From: Cladocopium goreaui
Lineage: Eukaryota > Sar > Dinophyceae > Suessiales > Symbiodiniaceae
Direction: 5' to 3'
DNA length: 64,000 nt
Assembly (NCBI GenBank): GCA_947184155.2
Contig: CAMXCT020001998.1
Span: 1 to 64,000, forward strand
Below, piece by piece: positions 56,820 to 64,000 of the stretch. Each line of letters begins with the position of its first letter. Within the stretch, counting starts at the first letter, position 1. Both the position numbers and the translations under genes were made by a program. Under the pieces are notes generated by a model. That model ran no database searches. It was not told the origin of the DNA and was given only the letters and a program-made list of their open reading frames with translations.

Positions 56820-57199
56820 GGCAGGTCGCAACTGTTCAGGAGCTACCCGGAAAGTCTGTTTTCGATGAGCTACCACAAAATTCCTGCCTACTGAACAAAT
56901 GACCACCGCTGTGCCATGCCAGCGACCTCATTGAACGACCTGTCCATTTTGGAGTTTCTGACCTCTCCAATAATATGCCACCAAATCACCAGATTCAAAA
57001 GTCAAAGGCACGTCAAGAGCACAGCGTAATGCAGAGCTATCTTGAAGCTCCAAAACTGCTTTGCGAGCTGCATTTCTAATTGCTGGAGTCTTGGCAACTG
57101 CGAGATCGGACAATCCAGCAGTGGCAGGCACCACATTTAAGGGTTCATCCAGCAGATCTCCTGGCACATGTGGGTTTCTACCAAAAACATGTTGGTGGG
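56820..57199 (-). pseudogene. copia C post-integrase segment
   Basis: AIRNAARKAVLELQDSSALR, then SGDLVAYYWRGQKLQNGQVV, a stop, then RWHGTAVVICSVGRNFVVAH and APEQLRP. This is the SH3-like C-terminal module that follows the integrase core in copia proteins. The HHCC zinc region and the D,D,E core expected before it are absent. Confidence 0.65.
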
Positions 57200-57735
57200 G
57201 TCACCCTCATCTGTGCAGGGTGGTGACAACACCAACAATTCAGGTCGATCTTCTTGCAGTTCTTGTCGGACATGGCTTCTCATCTTAGGATCTCAAAAGT
57301 CATAACCATTCTTCAAACCAAAGGACTTAGCTCTATGACCTAAGGATTCAACTACAGGAGAAAAACGTGGGGGACTGAAACCTTCAGCAACCAGCAGCTT
57401 GGAACGGCGGTGAGGAGTTGGCACATTCTCCTCCAGCGCGCTACGCGCCTGAGACTCCAATTGTCTCACATAATGTGCAGGGATGCTATCACTGCTTTGG
57501 GCTTTCTCCTGCGGTGAGAAGTAAAACTCTGTGCGAACATGCATGACATGTTTTGGGATGGGATGACGATACTTATTCTTACCATGCTTCGGCTGGATGT
57601 CCTCACTGAACAGTAAGATGTTGGTGTCATTGTCATACACCTTTCTGTGACGAACCAAAGGCCAATATGGACCTTGCCTGCCTAGATATGGAACATGAGA
57701 TGTTGGAAGAATCATATCGTGTCCCCACTTGCAGC
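57200..57735 (-). pseudogene. copia C methyltransferase-like fragment before the missing integrase
   Basis: Reading minus: LVAEGFSPPRFSPVVESLGH, then FGLKNGYDF, a stop, and in frame PELLVLSPPCTDEG (about 57,210-57,250). The PPC loop recalls motif IV of C5-cytosine methylases; I recall similar SPPR...NGYDF...PPCT...EG segments in other dinoflagellate copia polyproteins. The domain ends abruptly after the PPCTDEG loop, where a deletion joins it to the post-integrase region. Confidence 0.5.
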
Positions 57736-58305
57736 TCACTCAAATCGATTCCTGTGGATGGCCCCTCGGAAGATATCAGAAGATGGCAAAACATCAGCAG
57801 GCACCGGATCTGCAGGGTCCTCAGGAGGTTCAGCAGCTTCATCGTCGGGCTGGTTCATCATCACCTTGAAACCTTGCTGATTATTCGTCGGCGATCCAAG
57901 AACATTCACCACAAAATGGCCAGCGGCATTTGTGGTCAGTGGGATCATCTCTGAGCCATCAAACAGAGTGAGTTCACTAGTGGCGAAGTTTATGGTGGCC
58001 TTCAACCTCTACAGAGCTTGTCGTGAAATCAAAAGTGGGGCTCTGCCTTTGACTGCTGCTGCACGAATAGTACCGGACTTGGTGCCTAAGACAACAAGTA
58101 TCTTGACGGCAAATCTAATGGTCTCTTGCTCTCCACTGCCGTAGTGAAAATGATTTGTCTCAGGAATCCATGCAGGTTTGGGAAGGCCACGTTCTTCCCA
58201 CATTTTCTCAAAGTCATGCAGCGTTTCTTCGCCAATGATTGAACGACCACAACCTGAATCTAGCACTCCAAAACCAGAGAGCTTACCAGAAACTCTTCGA
58301 CGCAC
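57736..58305 (-). pseudogene. copia C aspartic protease
   Basis: FGVLDSGCGRSIIGEETL (about 58,220-58,275) is the catalytic DSG with the following Ile/Gly of retroviral-type proteases. A later strand, FATSELTLFDGSEMIPL, is in another frame (after 58,005), so a frameshift splits the domain. Confidence 0.7.
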
Positions 58306-59319
58306 TCAGGATTTCCAGTGCCAGCTGCTAGTGGAGTGATGGGCTAATGACACAAACTGGAGTCCTGAACTCTGTGCTACGTTCCTGGCGTGACATCTCA
58401 ACCAGTCAAGGGGACTGGGCATGTGATCAACCATGGCGACAAAGGATTCAACAAAGGCAGCTCCTGACGGTGAAGCTTTGGATGCAGAATGGCCCTGTTT
58501 GCCACTTCCTTTGGTGCTTGCACTTTTGCACTCCCTGGCCCAGTGACCTAACTGATTGCAAAGGCGGCATCGTGACTTCTTCTTGAGCTCCTCCACGTCC
58601 ACACGGAAGGATCGCTTCAGTTGGTCAGCCTGAGCAAACTTTCTGGAAGGCTGCAGCTTGGTGAGCTCTTGACGTTTTTCCTTCCAGGTGACAGCCAAAG
58701 CTTGGGCCACATCATGCTGATCATACACCTCATCAGGTTCCTTGGATGGTAAGGAAAACTCGGGCTCTGCTGAAAACTGCTCAGCTTCTTCCAGAATTGG
58801 ATCGGAAGAGTCGCGAGAATCTACATCGTCACCCATTGGATCTTCAGCTTCCAGGAGGTGGACAGGAACTGTGCGATTCTTCTTGGCCACAAATTCAGGG
58901 CAACAAGACCTCATAGCACGTCCAATCTCTTCACGTTTCAACACTCCTAGACCGCGGGCCAAACAAACTGCTTTCGCCTTCTTGCACACGCAGGTTGAAA
59001 ATTTCGGTCAGAATCTCACTAAGTTCATCGGATGAGTCCTTCTGCGGGAATCTCTGATCAAGCAGGTTGAACAACACAGTCTCACTGTCAGCCTTCTGAT
59101 AGGCTTCGGGATCAAAGTGTTCCACACGTTCCAGGCTTTTCCGCCCGAAAGGGTGTACACATAGGCACCTCGAGCTTCCTTGGGCATCTTCTCGGCCAAG
59201 GTGAGGATCTTGTTGGACACCTCGGTTTTCCAGCGTTTATTATATTCTTTAGCATCCTCGCTATCTCCACTAAACGTGCGAAACCCAGTCGCTTCAGAGG
59301 AGCTATAGCCATTTGCCAT
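58306..59319 (-). pseudogene. copia C gag (frameshifted)
   Basis: ATG at 59,319 starts MANGYSSSEATGFRTFSGD, about 60 bp after the LTR. Frame changes near 59,115 and 58,960 separate three readable parts, including FDPEAYQKADSETVLFNLLD and FAQADQLKRSFRVDVEELKK. One CCHC knuckle, CRLCNQLGHWAREC, lies at about 58,528-58,570, as expected for nucleocapsid. Two frameshifts abolish a full-length product. Confidence 0.75.
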
Positions 59320-59365
59320 CCGGCATACAGGTTCCTACCTAGCTGGAGCCCTGACCTTAGGCAGA

Positions 59366-59377
59366 GCTCCGCTACCA
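59366..59377 (-). promoter_or_regulatory. primer-binding site of copia C
   Basis: One base after the 5' LTR the minus strand reads TGGTAGCGGAGC: TGG (complement of the tRNA CCA tail) plus a sequence complementary to an acceptor stem. It resembles the initiator-methionine PBS used by many copia elements (TGGTAGCAGAG-like), so tRNA-iMet is the likely primer; the host tRNA is not in the window. Confidence 0.7.
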
Positions 59378-59378
59378 A

Positions 59379-59503
59379 TGACAAAATCGGTCAAAGGTGG
59401 CGAATCCTATCGTCTTCACACGGGCACGCCTTTTCCAAGCCGAAACGCGGTCCCTGCAATGCGAGATGTGGACCCTGGGAGAACTGGACACTGGAAGCGC
59501 TCA
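59379..59503 (-). repeat. 5' LTR of copia C
   Basis: 125 bp; in minus orientation begins TGAGCGCTTCC and ends TTTGTCA. Unusually short for copia LTRs, which are commonly 150 bp or longer. Confidence 0.88.
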
Positions 59504-59689
59504 TGCTACATGGACATATATATACATATATATAATTCTATATTGCTAACCCCCTGTAATGCATATAATATAAATCAGGATTCTGGGGCCTGGGTTTTAG
59601 TTTTTGAGGGTTTCTGGGTGTTAAAATTGGTTTTTGAATGGTGCAGGATACATATCAAAACGGTGTTCGCTCAGCACCCCCAACCGTTT
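59504..59689. other. flank of copia C with TA repeats
   Basis: TA-rich microsatellite at about 59,515-59,532, then G/T-rich sequence. No continuation of the ketosynthase reading was recognised. Confidence 0.35.
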
Positions 59690-59860
59690 CCACCCAGGTT
59701 CTCCCAGGAAATCCTGGAAACCTTACAAAATCGCAGAAAATAACACCCAGGTTCTCCCAGGAAATCTCTGAAACCCACAAAATCGCAGGAAATCACCAAT
59801 TTCCTGGGTGAACCTGGGAGAACCTGGGAGGGAGGACGTGGGGGGACCTGGGTGGAAACA
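59690..59860. repeat. direct and inverted CCCAGGTTCTCCCAGGAAAT repeats (foldback)
   Basis: Two direct copies of CAGGTTCTCCCAGGAAATC (about 59,695 and 59,745), each followed by a GAAACC...ACAAAATCGCAG stretch, then the inverted sequence ATTTCCTGGG...AACCTGGGAGAACCTGG (59,800-59,838). The RNA could fold into a long stem. Confidence 0.7.
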
Positions 59861-60584
59861 GTTGGGGGATTTCTCAGGCGGGCCTGGGAGAGGTGCAAAA
59901 GTTAGTTCGGGGAAAAGTGGCTGGAGGGTGGCCCGTTATTTTGACCCACAATTTCTAAATTTCTGCCGCAGGCGTTGCCGCCCTGTTTGGCCTGCAGGTT
60001 TGCCACGCTTTAAAGTTTAGTTATAAGCACTAAAGGGGTATAGCAAATTATATTTTTATACATATATATATATACACAAACATAGTTATATATATATACA
60101 TACACACAGATATATCCCAAAAGAACAAAAGTTCTAGTTCTTCCCAGTCCAACCAATCACTCTTGCTACATGTGAGATGCTTCCCTTCAGGCACTACGGA
60201 ATGCTGGCGTCAGCAAGGCGTGGAGAGCTAGCACTAATGAAAACACTTAATTACATAGGTCACTTCAGTTGTTAATTTCACAAGCAAAGCAAGCAAAATG
60301 AGTAAAGAAAGTGAAGAAAAAAGTCTAGTAAGATTTTATTGCTTTTTGCGAATGTAGTTCAGCCCGAGGCTTCAGCGCGCGGCCTCCCATGTGGCGTCTA
60401 CCTGGGAGACTCGGGGTGTGATTGGCCTCAGCTGCCAGGGCCCAAGATCTTCATTTTGAAAGCCACAGCAGCGACCTGCTTGGCTTTGCTGGTAAAATGA
60501 TTCAGAATAACATAAATAAATAAATAAATAATAAAAATATATATATATAAATCATAGAAAGGATAATAAAATGAATGGATGGAT
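59861..60584. other. no gene seen; AT microsatellites
   Basis: TATATA runs at about 60,055-60,115 and ATAAATAAATA at about 60,505-60,550; otherwise no motif-bearing ORF. Confidence 0.4.
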
Positions 60585-61060
60585 GGATGTAATGTAATGT
60601 ACTGTACTGTAATGTAATGTAACATCAGATCTTGGTAGTAGCTAGCATATGGTTACTATAAAGGTACTTTATTGGCAGTAATGTGTTGTAAATAGTGTGA
60701 TGCAGGGTGTAACTTGCCCCCACGCCCCCCCCCCCCGGTGGGATGGGTGCGGTGTTATAGAGGTATCATGTGATACTGTAGAGGTAGTACGTGGCCAGTA
60801 ATACATTGTAAATAGAGTGATGCAGGGTGTAGCTTACCGCCCCGGGATGGGTGGGGCGTTATAGAGGTATCATGTAGATATTGTATAGGTAGTACCTGTC
60901 CAGCACGTATGTATAGAACATCAGATCTTGATAGTAGCTAGTGTATGGTTACTATAAAGGTACTTTATGGGCAGTAATATATTGTAAATAGATTGTATGG
61001 GCATGTAGTCAGTAGTGAACACTGCATGGAGGTATCCTGTTAGCTAGTGTATAGGTGGTC
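60585..61060. repeat. imperfect long tandem repeat (CATCAGATCTT...GTAGTAGC)
   Basis: CATCAGATCTTG.TAGTAGCTAG and GGTTACTATAAAGGTACTTTA occur at about 60,623-60,675 and 60,909-60,970 (period about 287 bp). GTGATGCAGGGTGTA, GTTATAGAGGTATCATGT and AATA.ATTGTAAATAG recur within it at about 130 bp. Confidence 0.75.
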
Positions 61061-61129
61061 GTAGATGGCTAGCCACCCCCATGCGGGTGCTTCTGGGGAG
61101 GGGGATAGCATTGGGGGGGTTGCCGGCGG

Positions 61130-61425
61130 CCATATATATATATATATATATATAAAATATATGTATAATATATATATAATATATGTATAATATATATATA
61201 TAATATGTATAATATATATATAATATATATAATATATATAATATATATAATATATATAATATATATAATATATATAATATAATATATATATAATATATAT
61301 ATATAATATATATATAATATATAATATATATATAATATATGTAATATATATAATATAATATATATATAATATATATAATATTTAATATATCATATAAATA
61401 TAATACATATATATATATTCATATG
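61130..61425. repeat. TAATATATA microsatellite
   Basis: Almost 300 bases of A/T only, mainly AATATATATAA units. Confidence 0.95.
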
Positions 61426-62070
61426 TATGATTGGTGTAAGCCTGGGAATAAACACGCACCCCAGAAACAAGATGAAAATCGTGGTTTCGGCCCTGGCCAA
61501 GCAGCCGGCCGAACCCCCGGTAAACTAGGCGGCAACATGCCGGTCAAGTTAGTAAAAATGCGAGGCAAAAAAAGACAGCAAACCGAGTAGAAATGTTGCC
61601 CCAAAAGGCACAACCTGGCACCAACATAAATTATTGATCATTACTTGCTTCCGAGTTGGGATGCGCCTGGCATTATTTCAATAGTTCCCTGCCGGACACC
61701 AGGTGCATACCGGGTTTTCATTATCGCTTTTAGCGCCTGCCAAGCTGACGGTTAAAGGTCTCCAGCGTCCAGCGCCGCGCATTGGACTGGACAAGTTGGT
61801 TGCGGACCTTGATTTCACAGCAAGGCTGCTCAAGCAGCCGCCGCCCCTCAGGCAAGCAGTGCTGAGCTGACAATTCAGCTGAAAGCTGTTTTGGAAAAAG
61901 AACGCTTAAATTGTGACTAGTTGTGACGGGTCTTGCGTTGGAGACGGCGGGGGCTTGGCAGAAACTTGGGAATAAGAATTTGACGCAAACCGGACGGCCT
62001 CGCGCTAACCTTTGGAGAAGCCCGAGGCTGGCGGAAACCCGCCCAAAACCACCACCCCCTTCAACAAACT
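61426..62070. other. no gene seen
   Basis: A minus-strand ORF of 158 aa (61,730-62,206) overlaps the next repeat and lacks motifs. Confidence 0.35.
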
Positions 62071-62074
62071 TTTT

Positions 62075-62290
62075 TCCTGCCGGGTTCCGCCAGGTTTCCG
62101 CCAGGTGTCCGCCAGGTTCCGCCGGGTTCGCCGGGTTCCTCTGCCGGGTTCCTCCGCCGGGTTCTGCCGGGTTCCGCTGGGTTCCGCTTCGCCAGGTCAG
62201 TTCCACCGCGACTCACCCTTCAATTTATTGCTAGGATTGTGCCAGGTTCTTGCCAGGCGTCTGCCAAGGTTGCGGCAATCAAAGAAGCGT
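62075..62290. repeat. GCCGGGTTCC / GCCAGGTTCC minisatellite
   Basis: A 9-13 bp unit, CCGCCGGGTTCC, repeated about ten times to 62,200, then diverged GCCAGG and GCCAAGG versions to about 62,290. It creates Pro/Gly/Arg-rich ORFs in all frames. Confidence 0.85.
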
Positions 62291-63240
62291 TTTTTGCAAT
62301 TGCCCGGGCATTGCCCAAGTCAGCTTATGGAAAAAATCACCAATAAGATGGCTTCCCTGGTGGAGTAGCAGATCATTTTTGCTGGGACCCCATGCAGAGG
62401 GGGATGCAATATTGATTTTCATTGTTCAGCTTTTCCACATTGAAACGTGCCAACATGCACCAACTTTCATTGACTTTTGGATTGAACACATTGCTGCCAT
62501 TGAACATGTCCGTATATTTGGCTTGGCCAGAGCTAGTTCGCGCACTTTGCCAGGCCTCTTGCCGGCACATTTGCCCTTAATTTTGCTTGTCCATCACTGC
62601 TTCGGATGCTCTGCCATACGACTTGCCGGCACAAATGCCATGGCTTTTCGTTCCCACAGAGTTAACCACAGGTTCTGCCGCGAAGTTTGCCGGCCACAAA
62701 ACCAAAGAAATCGGGTTTCTTGAGTTGCGCCGGCCCTTCTGCGGGTGGTTTTACCATCCCTTTAGCCACAGTTTTGGGTCAGTTTGGCCCAAAAAGTAAT
62801 TATGAGTGTTTATATTACCTCGCTACTTTCAATGTATATATATATATATATATACATAGTATGTGTATTACACTTGTTGATACGAGAACGAGATACAATA
62901 TTCTTCGGATATAGTGTACATGTACTGAGCACAAATATGTTTTCACCGAATGCTCTCCCCAATCCTTCAGCTGTTGACTTCTATTGAGTGTTCCAGCTCC
63001 CATCTGAGGTTTGGCCATGTTGCTGGGCCACAGCGCGCCCTTGGTTCTCAACAGAGCATTGGAGGTGACATATTTGCATGGAACCGCATCTATTTGCATT
63101 TTCGAAAGTTAATCCAAGTGCTACCCGTGCGCGACAGATTGAACAGGTTCTTTGACATATTTAACCGCTTTTGGCGTGTTTCACCGGCCACCATGGAAAA
63201 AAATATCCCGCAAACCGCAAACAGCACTTGCACAAACCTA
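62291..63240. other. no gene seen
   Basis: TTGCCGGCACA(T/A)(T/A)TGCC occurs twice (about 62,560 and 62,622) and there is a TA run at 62,833-62,853. ORFs up to 157 aa without motifs. Confidence 0.35.
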
Positions 63241-63244
63241 GGAA

Positions 63245-63385
63245 AAACATACATAGTTTTTCTGTAAAACATGTTTTTTGTGCATAACACAGTTTTTGTG
63301 TAAAACAACATTTTGTGTAAACCATGGCTTCTACGCAAAACATGGTTTTTGTGTAATAAACCACGGTTTAAATTTAAACCAAAAC
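63245..63385. repeat. about 20-27 bp repeat (TTTTTGTGTAAAACA)
   Basis: TTTTTTGTGCATAAC, TTTTTGTGTAAAAC, TTTTGTGTAAACC and TTTTTGTGTAATAAACC follow one another with AACATGG words between. Confidence 0.75.
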
Positions 63386-63531
63386 ATGGGCTTTTGAGAA
63401 AAGGCCATGCATAGAAAGCTTACGCGTGTGACACACAACCTATATCAAGTATTGGACATGAAAAACGACGCAGCAAACGGTGGCCAACACAGCAAAAAAG
63501 GCGGACAAAAACAACGGAAATAGCAGCAAAA

Positions 63532-64000
63532 TGTTCAAAACCAAGCGCGTGTTGAGCGAGTCGTGGGCAGAGTTGAGCCCAGCGAAAAGCACGAAGAGGA
63601 CGATGACGACGAAGACGAAGAAAACCGAGGGGGAAGGGGGGGAAGGGGTGGGTGTTCAAGTTAGAAGAGGCAAAAATCCGTGCCAAGGGGAAAGTCCAGA
63701 CAAAGACAAAGAACAAGACAGACAGCACAACTACAAACAAACAAGATCCACAAGACACGCCGGCAGGCCGGTGGATTACCACGTATTATCAGGCCACCAA
63801 GGGGGCAAGGTTTTCCCTCTTTTGGGGGATGACCATGGCCCCAACAATGGCGACTCCCGAAAGCGTGCACACACACACACACCCTTTCAAAGGTAAACGT
63901 AGCAAGGGCTGGATGATGATTCGTTGTGGTAATGCGGCAAGGAGTTTCGAATGTATGCCTTCCAAATCCTTAGGTCCTTGGATGTGTTTATTGGACTAAA
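63532..64000 (+). CDS. unrecognised basic ORF(s) at the window edge
   Basis: From ATG 63,532 a frame reads MFKTKRVLSESWAELSPAK followed by Thr/Lys-rich sequence to a stop at 63,896; an overlapping frame from 63,652 (KIRAKGKVQTKTKNKTDSTT, then WITTYYQATKGARFSLFWG) stays open to the window end. The charged N-terminal part and the more structured second frame could be one gene with a frameshift or short intron near 63,650. No family is recognised, and it may be a chance ORF. Confidence 0.3.

Larger units (their letters stand above)
53533..59503 (-). mobile_element. Ty1/copia retrotransposon C, minus strand, decayed, integrase deleted
   Basis: Bounded by two 125-bp direct repeats (53,533-53,657 and 59,379-59,503) that start TG and end CA in element orientation and differ at about 10 positions (about 92% identical). 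A primer-binding site follows the 5' LTR. Reading minus: gag, zinc knuckle, protease, a methyltransferase-like fragment, a post-integrase segment, a Ser/Pro linker, RT, RNase H. Frame slips are frequent. No matching target-site duplication is visible (ATATA before the left end, TGCTA after the right end). It lies antisense to, and just beyond, the last readable ketosynthase exon. Confidence 0.85.

Noticed and set aside
61730..62368. Pro/Gly/Arg-rich ORFs on both strands
   Set aside because: Produced by the GCCGGGTTCC minisatellite.

Overview
The window looks like dinoflagellate nuclear DNA. No gene is typical enough to name a genus. The evidence is: Ty1/copia and tyrosine-recombinase elements of the kind dinoflagellate genomes carry; two intron-rich host genes whose introns mix GT, GC and probably GA donors, all ending in AG; a polyketide ketosynthase with the dinoflagellate pattern HGGFC..DD..FDN.FFGI; and two short matches to the 3' end of the dinoflagellate spliced leader. 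I saw no rRNA, tRNA or CRISPR.

Layout: 1-9.7 kb is the right-hand part of a nearly intact copia element on the + strand: gag with two zinc knuckles, protease, integrase, then (after a -1 frame change) reverse transcriptase, RNase H and an extra C-terminal domain resembling a cytosine methyltransferase. A second ORF (7.0-8.5 kb) probably belongs to the same element. 10.3-17.1 kb is a decayed copia element (gag start, RNase H remnant, a late zinc knuckle) whose middle is replaced by about 3 kb of unrelated DNA holding three copies of a covarying hairpin. 17.1-18.8 kb is a minisatellite. 18.8-23.8 kb holds little beyond a decayed gene with one membrane segment. 23.8-26.9 kb holds broken pieces of a tyrosine-recombinase element. 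27.88-35.8 kb is the most striking object: a TIR-bounded foldback element whose body is two opposed arrays of roughly 400-bp units. 36-45 kb is a patchwork of simple and satellite repeats.

45.5-53.3 kb is a small host-gene island on the + strand: a 3-hydroxyisobutyrate dehydrogenase-like gene, about 13 exons visible, then a ketosynthase gene. The ketosynthase reading stops where an AT microsatellite and an antisense copia element (53,533-59,503, with matching 125-bp LTRs and a primer-binding site) begin. That copia has lost its integrase core. 59.5-64 kb is mostly repeats plus an unrecognised ORF at the edge.

The two host genes share only orientation; nothing shows that they act in one pathway. 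Everything else is mobile or repeat-derived, and most mobile ORFs are broken. Family assignments rest on motifs read by eye and on memory of the families; no search was run.
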